From assembly GCF_004359215.1 (NCBI RefSeq), contig NC_090611.1, positions 5,041,181 to 5,064,239 of the forward strand: 23,059 bases of DNA, written 5' to 3'. The stretch comes from Bremia lactucae. Taxonomy: Eukaryota > Oomycota > Peronosporomycetes > Peronosporales > Peronosporaceae. The translations under genes were made by a program, and so were the position numbers. Below are positions 10,025 through 18,151 of the stretch, one piece after another. A model generated the notes under the pieces. It made no database searches, was not told the origin of the DNA, and worked only from the letters and a program-made list of their open reading frames with translations. Numbering within the stretch: the first letter of the stretch is position 1; every line of letters starts with the position of its first letter.

Positions 10025-10255
10025 TGCACTCGAGTGCAGCTCGCAAGTGTCCACATATTTTTTTACATCTGACCGACCCTGGTCCGCAAGACAATGGACA
10101 AAAAAGTCATCAAAATATGTATGTGCAAAATGAAAAACAGTTGCGTCACTATACGATCAATAGTAGTCAGGGTATTGGAATGCCCTACGGCATTAATAGT
10201 CATTCCCAGAGCATGCCACTTATAGTACCGACCGCTGTAAGCAAGGTTCAGCGTA
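10025..10255 (-). pseudogene. Gypsy RT palm fragment
   Basis: The minus strand aligns with 13860-14100. It keeps RIVTQLF, then YFDDFFVHC with an intact YFDD at 10106-10117, then DQGRSD. Frame breaks lie upstream. Only the palm portion survives, between LTR-B and unassigned sequence. Confidence 0.7.
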
Positions 10256-11030
10256 CCATAATTTTCTACATATGAAAAAGTGAATCGTAATCCAAAAATG
10301 CATTTAATGTGCTAAATTGTTGTCGTGGCCAATAATGCAAAATTATACGTGGAATCTGTGGGTGGAAGATTGGTGGCCGTTAAAAGAATTAGAACTTTCG
10401 CTTGCTGATGCGCCTAAAGATGTGCTCGAAAGCCGCCTACAGTGAAAAAATAGCCACTGGCGAGAAGATATCTTATACCAATCGATAACCTCGATGTAAA
10501 TTTACAATCACTTTTCAAATTGCATGGACGGACAGACTAATATGGGCTTTATCTTTAACCGTTTTAACCTGGAAAAGCAAGTGACGTTCTATATGTCTTA
10601 CCACAACAACAGAATCAAGCATTGCATCCAATTCGTTTTAATCTGGCATATCTTCGTGTCGGGTCTCATGCTTATTGCGCACACGCACACGCTAGTCGAG
10701 ACACCAGCATGTTTCGCTACTCATTTGTCATTGCTATCTTATATTTGCTGGACATTTACGCTGGCTCCCTGGGTGCCACCCTTGTCTCCGTCTGCTTCAT
10801 ATTTGCCAACTAATTTGTCGTCGAGGGTGCCAGTAGCATCGAGGTACCTTTATGCCTGTGGCGCTAGTAATCCATGTTATTGCCTAAATTTACAATTCAT
10901 CGGCCATGGTGTATTCGAGCACCGTAAATCAGCACTTCTTGGGAGCCTTGTGTTCCCTTTGGGCTATCGTCCATGTAAAACAACAGAACGTACCAACTAG
11001 TGGACACACAAAAAGAGGCAAAAGGGAGAG
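10256..11030. other. Unassigned sequence with short ORFs
   Basis: No recognised gene. Three frames were considered. A 36-residue ORF at 10335-10445 (+) is tryptophan-rich (TWNLWVEDWWPLKELELSL). An ATG-started 158-codon ORF at 10524-11000 (+) has no family resemblance. A minus-strand stretch at 10742-10840 reads DATGTLDDKLVGKYEADGDK and looks protein-like but is bounded by stops. It could be a decayed host gene or transposon remnant. None is called. Confidence 0.25.
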
Positions 11031-11175
11031 TGTTATTAATTTCATTATTCTACTTGCTACAAATCGTCACGAATCAGGAAATGAAACCCGTACAGACTTC
11101 GACGTAAATACGATAACTAAAAATAGTACTCGTACCACTTTATTGGTTCATCAATTTGAAGCTTGCCTATCAACA
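11031..11175 (-). mobile_element. Copia 3' LTR
   Basis: On the minus strand it begins TGTTGATAGGCAAGC and ends AATTAATAACA (145 bp). It matches the LTRs at 17545-17699 (-) and 22311-22457 (+). The purine-rich GAAGAGGAATAG (minus strand, 11187-11176) lies directly upstream, as expected of the polypurine tract before a 3' LTR. Confidence 0.8.
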
Positions 11176-11244
11176 CTATTCCTCTTCGAAACTATTCATG
11201 ACAAAACACTTGATCCTTGCTTACCGTCGCCTTAGATCGATTTA

Positions 11245-12386
11245 CTATAAACCGATCACTTGGCGCAATTTATCAAGTCTTGGTACAGCCAACGCCTTTG
11301 TAAGTATGTCCGCAGGCATATTCAAAGTCTCTCGATATTCGGGTTTACAATTCCACGCTTAAAAAAATCACCGAAAAACTTAATGCGAACATCAATATGT
11401 TTGGCCTTGGCTGATGCTCTCTCGCCATTAAGCTGCTTAAAAAGCGGCTTGATTAACCACTCTCAAAGGCATCGGTTCTTCAAATTTTACATTCAATGCT
11501 TGCGACATTTCGCGTATGCGCAAAAGTTCTCGAGCCATAATTGGAGCAGCTGTAAACTCAGCTTCCATGGTAGAGAGCAGAACACCACCCTGTTTCTTCC
11601 ACATCCAGCTCAATGGTATAATGTCGATCGTAATTAAATCGCCCGTGACTGACTTTCTATCACCTTTGTTGACAGCAAAATCCGCGTCGCTGTATCCAAC
11701 CACTTGCAAAGCATTCGAGTCATTTTTTCTACCAACCATAGAAAGACACATATATTTTGTGGCGAAAAGGTACCTGGCAATCTTCTTCTTCAGTTTCCGG
11801 TTACCCATTTGAATCTATAATCATTAAAACAAAATAGAAATATTATTGTTATTATAGTTGTAACTATAAGTTCTGTTATTTTTGATTTAGATTTTTTTGC
11901 CAGATATTTGACCATTTATGCCACGTATTTGACCATATTTGCCAATTTGACTATTTCGGTCGTGGCTTTGTGCACTGCAAAAGAAATGTCCGGTCTCGCG
12001 CAACGTAAAATCCATAGCAAACGTTCAACAAATGACTGAAATTTTTCACAGTCACCACTCCGTTCCCTCCAGTAGCCGGTAAGAAATCGAGCTTCGATTC
12101 ATCAGATTTATTCCAGGTTGGTCGATGGGTGTATGTAAACCATGCGTCATTTCAAGATCGTGCTCACGTAGCATGTCCACAATTCCGAGTTCCTAATCAA
12201 ATGTGTATCCATAATCTTCATTGTTTTGTATGCGCATGCACAAAAACTTACGAGCACATCCGAGATCTTCACAGATAGAGAAGTTAGGTCATCAAACAAA
12301 ATTTACACCTCATTGTAATCCGTTCCAGTTACCAAAAGGTCATTCAAGTAAATACCAACAATTATAACGTGATTACTTGTCCATGA
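11245..12386 (-). pseudogene. Ty1/copia pol remnant: RT C-terminal half and RNase H
   Basis: Reading on the minus strand gives SWTSNHVIIVGIYLND at the 5' junction, where YLND (12339-12350) stands for the copia YVDD catalytic motif. It is followed by DLLVTGTDYNEV, then FLCMRIQNNED and DMLREHDLEMTHGLHTPID. The RNase H block is open at 11808-11437 (GYSDADFA, KGDRKSVTG, STMEAEF). The tail MPADILTKAL..RLDKLRQVIGL ends at a stop at 11245-11247, 70 bp before the 3' LTR. The catalytic D-to-N change, in-frame stops and an AT-rich stretch at about 11810-11960 show it is dead. Gag, protease and integrase are missing at the junction with gypsy integrase. Confidence 0.85.
11895..11957. repeat. Short tandem repeat, about 20 bp x 3
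   Basis: GCCAGATATTTGACCATTTA, GCCACGTATTTGACCATATT and a shorter GCCAATTTGACTATTT follow one another inside the AT-rich interruption of the copia pol. Confidence 0.5.
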
Positions 12387-13115
12387 CGCGATCGACAGGT
12401 TCAGTTTGACCATCGGTCTGCAGATGGTCCGCAGTGGACATATCCAATCTGGTGCCAAGCACTCGGAAAATTAATTTTCAGAATTTACCTGTGCAACGGG
12501 GGTACCAATCGGAGACAATTGCCACTGGCAAACCGTGTTTGTCGAAAAACACGCGATCAATAAACAGCCTTGCTGTACCTCACTACCAATGGAATCCGGC
12601 ACGGCCGCTAAGTGAGCCATTTTGCTCAATTAGTCATTAAAGACCACGATGCCAGAGTTACCGGCTAGAACTTTCGGTAGACCGATAACAAAATCCATAC
12701 TAATGGACTCCCAACAACCTATGGGGACGAGAAGGCTCGCCAATGGCGCAACAGCATGCGCCGAGGGTTTAACCCGTTGGCAAGTTTCGCGTGTGCGAAC
12801 ATATGTGCTGACCCACCAATAAATCTGGCTTACAGAGCCGCAGGTCTTTTCTCTACCGAGATGACCACCAAGGACAGTATCGTGTGCCTCACAGGGATTC
12901 GGTACTTCAAATCCTCATAATGAGAAACAACGACACGTAGATGTCTGTGCAATAAAGCAACAGGTCGTTATCGATAGAAAATCGATGTAATTTAGCATGC
13001 AAACGTGCCGGCAATTTAATATCTGAATCAGAGTTCTTTAGAGCTTGTAGCAGAGCTACACACTGATCATTCTTGGCGTAAGCCGAACGGATTAATTCAG
13101 GAATAGGCGACATGA
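12385..13115 (-). pseudogene. Gypsy integrase, truncated
   Basis: This is the 3' part of the gypsy pol in the composite. The minus strand opens with MSPIPELIRSAYAKNDQCVA and RLHAKLHRFSIDN (13113-12907). It continues through the zinc-finger and core region (CQRVKP near 12780, CWESISMDFVIGLP near 12700) to DHLQTDGQTEPVDRVM near 12430-12382. There the reading passes directly into copia RT. The distal core, the C-terminal domain and the gypsy 3' LTR are lost. Multiple frame breaks. Confidence 0.8.
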
Positions 13116-13660
13116 TAGTCGTTAAATGAGAGAGCTCATAATTCGGCCTGCGTGATAACGCATCGGTTAAAGCATTCTACTTGCCGGGCTTATACTACAC
13201 CTCGAAATAGATTTATCGAAACAAAATAGCCATCGGGCCATTCTCTGTGAGAGATGGGGCGACTTAGTCGCCGTGCGTAATGACGCGCGATCCATATATC
13301 TCAAACGGCTTAAAGCCAAGCAGATGAACTCTGAATTTGACGAGAGCATACTTCATAGCAAGTAATTAGTTTTAATAAATTGGGTAGTTCTTTTCCGCAG
13401 CTTTAAGCTGTCTAGACTCGAACGCAATAACATGTTCACACCCATCAAATCTGTTTGTAACAGAGCACTGCCGATGGCAAAACACCGATGCGTCACAGAC
13501 GACACTGAAAGGCCAATTTGGATCTGGCAAGGCCAGGATCGGGGCATGGATAAGACTATCCTTAGCCGCTCGAAAAACATAATGCTTGGTGCTAGTCCAG
13601 CACCACTCTGTATCCTTTTTAAGGAGATTAGATAATGGCTTAGCCATATCAGCGTAATTA
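13116..13660 (-). pseudogene. Gypsy RNase H
   Basis: The minus strand gives PLSNLLKKDTEWCWT and PFSVVCDASVF. Two overlapping frames then share the sequence (FAIGSALLQTD and VIAFESRQLKAAEKNYPIY), which marks a frameshift near 13480-13540. ASLRTATKSPHLSQRMARWL follows, and the DALSRRPNYE that normally closes this domain lies near 13150. The DAS motif is the first catalytic acidic position of Ty3 RNase H. Decayed. Confidence 0.8.
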
Positions 13661-13674
13661 CCGCTATATTTGTG

Positions 13675-14688
13675 TTAATAATTGGCGAAACCCAACTTAC
13701 GCAAATCCTTTTGGTCTTTAGAAACCAACCAATTTACTATGATTTTTACCTTAGCGGAATACGCTCTATGGCCTCGCTTTCCAATGAAGCATCCTAAAAG
13801 GAATTTCTTCTGCGCCAAAATGCATTTAGATGCATTGGCATACAATAAATTTGTGCGCATACACTCGAGCACTGCTTGGAAATGGTCTAAATGGTTTTCC
13901 ATATCCGACCGACCCAGCTCCACACGGCAATGGACAAAAATGTCATCGAAATAAGTCTGTGCGTAACCTCGATGAGGGCGAAACAGTTGCGTCACTAGAC
14001 GATTCAATGTTGCCGAGGCGTTCGAAAGCCCTTGTGGCATAACCAACCACTCACATAACATACCGCTTGGGGTGCTTACCGCTGTAAGCGAGATATTGCT
14101 AGCTCGCATGAGCAGTTGGTAGTAACCATCGACTAAGTCCAGTGCACTGTACATTGTACATCCCACCATATTGTTCTTATGAACATCCTTTCTAGGAATG
14201 GGGGGTTGTGCTCGTATAGTGAAAGCGTTAAGCTTATTATAAGCATGTACAATGCGCCATTTACCATTTGGCTTCTTGACACAAAATATCGGTGTCGAGT
14301 GAGGAGATTTGCTCTCTCGTACCGTTCCAGCCTCGGGCTTAGCACGGAAGAAATCGTCAATGACGTCACACTGCTCCCTTGGTAAAGGCCATTGTCTTGT
14401 GACACAGTATTTGGTTCCCGGAACCAAGTCAATTTCATGACGAACACCTCTTCCCGGAGGTAAAACAGATGGTGGATTATTACATACCACATCTTGGAAT
14501 TCCTTTTTTAAGGAATAAAAAGGATACGTAGGATCTTTAAGGATCGATGACCCATATCGCGCACTAAGTGCAGCTTTTGTGTCATCCAGGAAAGCTTCGT
14601 CTAGAAGTGACGATGAGTTTAACTCAATTGTTGGTCGAATGAGCACCATCTCAGATAAGTCGCCAGCCTTAAAGGTTTTCGGTCGCAA
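13675..14688 (-). pseudogene. Gypsy reverse transcriptase, long open frame
   Basis: An uninterrupted 337-codon frame. The N-terminal linker (SSSLLDEAFLDDTK, VLPPGRGVRHEIDLVPG) leads into the fingers (KYCVTRQWPLPREQ, ESKSPHSTPIFCVKK, WRIVHAYNKLNAFT). The palm follows (YSALDLVDGYYQ, FDD in TYFDDIFVHC with YFDD at 13942-13953, QKKFLLGCFIG), ending at a stop before RNase H. The frame opens at a TTG and is part of a polyprotein, so no real start is implied. LDLVDG and YFDD supply the three catalytic aspartates. It is the best preserved domain of this element. Flanking domains are broken, hence pseudogene. Confidence 0.9.
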
Positions 14689-14873
14689 TCATCAATAGAC
14701 ATTTCGTCTAGCTCTAAAGAGCATGTAACGAAGGGATTGCCGCAAGGCTAACTTCTCCCTCAATGTTACCGGTTACACCATTTACAAGTGTGTGTAATTG
14801 CTCACTCGTATCACTTTGTGAGGGTATAAACGCTTCGCGTCTCCCCTGTCTAAGAGTGGAGACAATACGCCTC

Positions 14874-15347
14874 TTAGAGGCCGGGACATTCACGTCCCAA
14901 AAACTTTCCAGGCTGTATTGGTTCTATACCAGAGCTGGTGTCTAACTCGCCATCCGACAAGGAGTTAGGAAACTCAACTTCCGTATACAGCAACCGTTTA
15001 CGTTCCACTTCACGTGCATTAGAAGGTTTTGACCCAAAATGCCCTGGCGAACCGCCAAAAGTGTCACTATTGACACTCAGTATGGTGCCACCTCGGCCGA
15101 CCACACTCGGTGGACTTACACGTGCCACTCCACGTATCTCAGGGATATTGAACCCTTGAGGTCCTGGCGAACTGCCAACAGGGTCACTACTGACACTCGG
15201 TATGACGCCACCTCGGCCGACCATACTCGGTGAACTTAGACGCGCCACTCCACGTATCTCAGGGATATTCCACCCTTGATGAGTCGGCCATAGGCCTACA
15301 ATGCTTTCAGCATTCAGTAAATCGTTACTACAACGAGTGTCACTCAA
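14874..15347 (-). pseudogene. Protease-RT linker segment with internal repeat
   Basis: An open 157-codon minus-strand frame between protease and RT. It is low in hydrophobic residues and rich in Gly, Ser and Pro. It contains two copies of a 40-residue unit starting IPEIRGVAR, with VGRGG and PSVSSD/LSVNSD blocks. It ends in a charged part (REVERKRLLYTEVEFPNSL). No catalytic motif. It is probably a flexible polyprotein linker. Confidence 0.6.
15036..15275. repeat. 120-bp tandem repeat, two units
   Basis: CACGTATCTCAGGGATATT occurs at 15131 and again at 15251. The surrounding sequence repeats with the same 120-bp period and scattered substitutions. The period is a multiple of three, so the linker frame is kept. 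Confidence 0.8.
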
Positions 15348-15905
15348 CGGAGTACGTGCCGTTCCACTTCTTTCTGCTGAATCGGGCTCAGAATTAATGA
15401 TTTTACATTGGAGTTTATCAACTCAGACATGCCAATGTCTAAAACACTGACAGACTCATTCAATGATCCGCGCCAATAGCGCTTTTGTTGCCTAGCAAAG
15501 GTGGATTCATGACTCTCCAAAACTTTGCGAGGAACATTGCGCGTTGCGCCTGAGGTATTAGACCTCCAATCGTCCATGGCTCACTGCGTTCAAGCCAGGC
15601 CATACCAAGGATGGGATCATATCTCGAATCCAAATCAAGGACGAGACAGCGTTCCATACTGTCAAAGTCCAGAAACTTTATACCTAAGTTCAATGGAACT
15701 TTAGGAACAGGGACACAAGTCCCAGTCGCTAAGCGAACAGTGATTGTATCACCTTCATGCGCTTTAAGCGCCTCAACTTATTGTTGACTTTTTTTCAAGG
15801 GAAAGACGTCGAGCAATATTGCAAGAAGATCCTGAGTCAATTAAAATTAACGACGGCTTATTAAAGCCCTTTACAGTCGCCTGTGCGACTAACAAGCCAG
15901 GCTAT
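15344..15905 (-). pseudogene. Gypsy aspartic protease and downstream linker
   Basis: The minus strand carries LVAQATVKGFNKPSLILID, then the aspartic protease signature DSGSS (15824-15838) and CNIARRLSLE. A stop follows near 15780. The fold continues in KAHEGDTITVRLATGTCVP and LDLDSRYDPILGMAWLERSE, where ILGM corresponds to the conserved second psi-loop of retropepsins. A linker (DDWRSNTSGATRNVPRK) follows in a shifted frame. It would cleave the gag-pol polyprotein. Frameshifts make it inactive. Confidence 0.8.
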
Positions 15906-15945
15906 TACTCTCGCCCCGTGTCATTAAGCACCGAGCTAATTGGGG

Positions 15946-15991
15946 CTAGGTTCTGTTTATTCTTACCTCCTAGAGGTTAAACAGAACCTAG
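15946..15991. repeat. Stem-loop at the gag-protease junction
   Basis: CTAGGTTCTGTTTA (15946-15959) is perfectly inverted at 15978-15991, with an 18-nt interior that itself holds ACCTC/GAGGT. It lies between the gag zinc knuckle and the protease of the minus-strand gypsy element. Confidence 0.55.
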
Positions 15992-16029
15992 GTCTTCCTC
16001 AGTAGGGCGCCCCACACCTACTGGGCACC

Positions 16030-17100
16030 GGCGTTTTCCCGCACCGCTCTTTCGAGCTTTACGCGAATTTCGTAGGGGCAGGCTGGACGTAAATGTTTCG
16101 TGCTTCCGCACATATAACATCTACGTATGGTCTTATGCTGTTCCACAGCTTGATAAGCCTTTTCTCTTTTCCCAACGAGGCTTAGATCCATAGGCTCCGG
16201 TCTATTAGACGATACCGATGTGCTCGAAGAGCTTGTACGGTAAGCAAGCGTGCTAACACGAGCGGACTTAAAGTCGAACTCAGCGCGTAGAACTATGGCA
16301 ACCGCCTCTTCGAAAGTAGTAGGATAAAATCGGGATCATTCCGTCCGGGCAACGCACTCATTGAGACCCTCCATAAAGACTGTTACGACAACTGCTTTTT
16401 GCAACGGGTCTTGATGCATAGATGCAATGAGAGTTCTCAACTCCTGGACATAGTCCCCTAGGTTTCGTTTACCCTGCCGAGCCGCTAGGAGCCGTGCTCG
16501 CATGCGAGGCCTGATCAGGTGGTGCAAACATGCTGGTCATTTGCTGTTTCAGCGAATCCAATGAGGGAAAAGCGTCGTTTATGGAGGTGCTGCACGATAG
16601 TGCCCACTCTATGGCTCTACCTCCAAGTTTAGAAATGGCCATAGCCACCTTTTACCATTCTGTTATGAACAAGGCGGAACCAATGGACATTTCCATCTGC
16701 TTAATCCAAAAAAGGAGATATTCTCCCTCTTTTCCCTCGAATGTCTTCACGTTTACAGCTAGAAGGCTCGCCCTCGGCTCTAAGTAAGGTACAGAGATGT
16801 ACCGGGTTGGCAAAGATGCCACTAAGTGGTCCTGTATCTGACCGATCAGGGAGGCTTCGTATCGCATTAAGGCTTCAAGTCTTTCATGCAGGACCTCTGA
16901 TCCCTGGGAGATAATAAATTCCACGTGTGCAAGCCCAAATAAAGTTTTGAGCCTGTCATAAGCGGCGCGTTGCGCTTCTAAAGTTCTGGAACCTCTTCCA
17001 TTTTCGCGAGGGTTTAGTCTTGTAAAGACTCAGGCGTAGATTGACTACAAGTGCTACCATATGTAGCGGAGCTACCTCGCTCTTAAAGTCAGAGGAAGAT
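16030..17100 (-). pseudogene. Gypsy gag (capsid and zinc knuckle)
   Basis: Minus-strand order: an N-terminal region (GSTCSQSTPESLQD near 17040, LEAQRAAYDRLKTLFGLAHVEFI), then the retrotransposon gag domain VKTFEGKEGEYLLFWIK (about 16750). Next come RAIEWALSCS and LDSLKQQMTSMFAPP (about 16620-16530), RLLAARQGKRNLGDYVQELR (about 16500-16440) and FMEGLNECVARTE. A single TGA follows (16332-16334), then TTFEEAVAIVLRAEFDFKSA. The zinc knuckle CYMCGSTKHLRPAC (CX2CX4HX4C) lies at about 16080-16125. Gag forms the particle and binds RNA. There are at least three frame breaks and one internal stop. Otherwise the domain order is normal for Ty3/gypsy. Confidence 0.85.
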
Positions 17101-17205
17101 TTTCAGACTCAGAGAGTCACTTAGTTCTATTGAACAAATGGGCTAAGCACTATAGGGAGTCGTACAAGATACTAAACCTTAAGGAATTCTAGTTCAAGGG
17201 ATTCA

Positions 17206-17221
17206 GGGGCTCGTAAAACCA
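17206..17221 (-). other. Probable primer-binding site of the gypsy element
   Basis: The minus strand reads TGGTTTTACGAGCCCC, two bases (CT) after the LTR end. The TGG start pairs with the CCA of a tRNA 3' end. The tRNA could not be identified by eye. Confidence 0.5.
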
Positions 17222-17223
17222 AG

Positions 17224-17543
17224 TGGCAACTAGTGCCCAAGAGGATATACCTGAGAAAGGCTTCTATCTCTTACAGATCAATGCGCAAGCCTTGGGAGGG
17301 CACTTGACGCTTTAAGATCAAAAGGGAATTGCACTTTATTTAATTATGTAATCAAAACCCTTACCCTCGCTAATGTAAAATATATTTCGGCCGCCAGATT
17401 TATATCTGGCGGCGACCATATTTGTAACCCAAAATAAATGGGATTTGAGTAGTTAACTACTTTGGAATAGGATAAAGGGTATTTTACCCATAAAGTAAAT
17501 GTACCACAACAACGGTTCTCCAACCGATGTGTGTCCCATTACA
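17224..17543 (-). mobile_element. Gypsy 5' LTR of the composite
   Basis: On the minus strand it begins TGTAATGGGACACAC and ends ACTAGTTGCCA (320 bp, TG..CA). The PBS follows after 2 nt and gag follows in the same direction. There is no second copy in the window, because the 3' part of this element is deleted. It contains a 10-bp hairpin (GCCGCCAGAT/ATCTGGCGGC, 17390-17413) and the palindrome AGTAGTTAACTACT near 17450. It begins one base after the copia LTR. Confidence 0.65.
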
Positions 17544-17544
17544 G

Positions 17545-17699
17545 TGTTAAAAATTTCATTATTCCTAGCTTGCTACAAATCATCACGGCAGGAGAAATCA
17601 GGAAATAAAACACTACAGTCGTTCGTCGTAAATACGATAACCAGAAATAGTACTCGTACCAATTTGTTGGTTCATCACTTTGAAGCTTGCTTTTCAACA
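17545..17699 (-). mobile_element. Copia 5' LTR
   Basis: On the minus strand it begins TGTTGAAAAGCAAGC and ends TTTTTAACA (155 bp). It is homologous to the copia LTRs at 11031-11175 and 22311-22457. No purine tract precedes it (ATATGAACTTGCTTC upstream), as expected of a 5' LTR. Confidence 0.8.
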
Positions 17700-18151
17700 G
17701 AAGCAAGTTCATATCAATGTCTAAAACTATTATAATTCGAAGACAGGGTTCTAATATGCAAGCCAATCGCCCGTGGTAATTGCTGCTATCTCAGTGCACT
17801 CTTTTTTTGTCGTTTAACGTTTGTCTACCGTTGGTGGTCAACATTAAATAATTTTGTGTGCATCACGCATGAAAATCAATCGAGTCAGCATAGATTATCT
17901 CATATATACATCCACACAAAGTCGATAAATAGCCCATTGGTCGCCGTTCGTGTGGTTCACAATCTATCATTGGGACCACCTTCAAAACAAGAGCTAAAAA
18001 TCGGGATCAGGGTGCTTGAACCTGTCGTTATGTTGGTCGTTTGTTCCCGATTAGCACAAGCGCACGCCAACTATGTGACTTATTTGTCGCCACTTCGCCA
18101 CGAAGCAGAGGCGTCGCCACTCTATAGCAGTTGTTTTACAAAAGACTCGTA
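17700..18151 (+). promoter_or_regulatory. Upstream region of the P450 gene
   Basis: 452 bp between the copia LTR and the P450 ATG. ATTGG (inverted CCAAT) occurs twice, near 17936 and 17969. No clear TATA box or oomycete initiator could be fixed. A plus-strand ORF at 17856-18152 is not convincing. The LTR lies close enough to affect this promoter. Confidence 0.3.

Larger units (their letters stand above)
11031..17699 (-). mobile_element. Composite element: copia LTRs enclosing a gypsy element fused to copia pol
   Basis: Minus-strand order is: copia 5' LTR (17699-17545), gypsy LTR, PBS, gag, protease, RT, RNase H and truncated integrase (17543 to about 12385), copia RT-RNase H tail (about 12386-11245), PPT and copia 3' LTR. 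The simplest reading is a gypsy insertion just inside the copia 5' LTR. A later deletion then removed the gypsy 3' end together with the copia gag-integrase region. Flanking 5-mers (GAGAG, GAAGC) do not form a clear duplication. Confidence 0.7.

Noticed and set aside
1..10255. RT fragments at 1-558 and 10025-10255 as halves of one element split by the A/B block
   Set aside because: On the minus strand the right piece is RT palm and the left piece is linker and fingers, so they are in the wrong order to rejoin.
10524..11000. 158-codon ATG ORF
   Set aside because: No motif, unusual composition and no support from context.
17541..17700. ACAG as a target duplication of a solo copia LTR
   Set aside because: It arises from the CAACA end of the LTR itself and would shorten the LTR relative to its homologues.
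18131..18151. TTG-initiated extension of the P450
   Set aside because: An ATG follows after seven codons and gives a normal membrane anchor.
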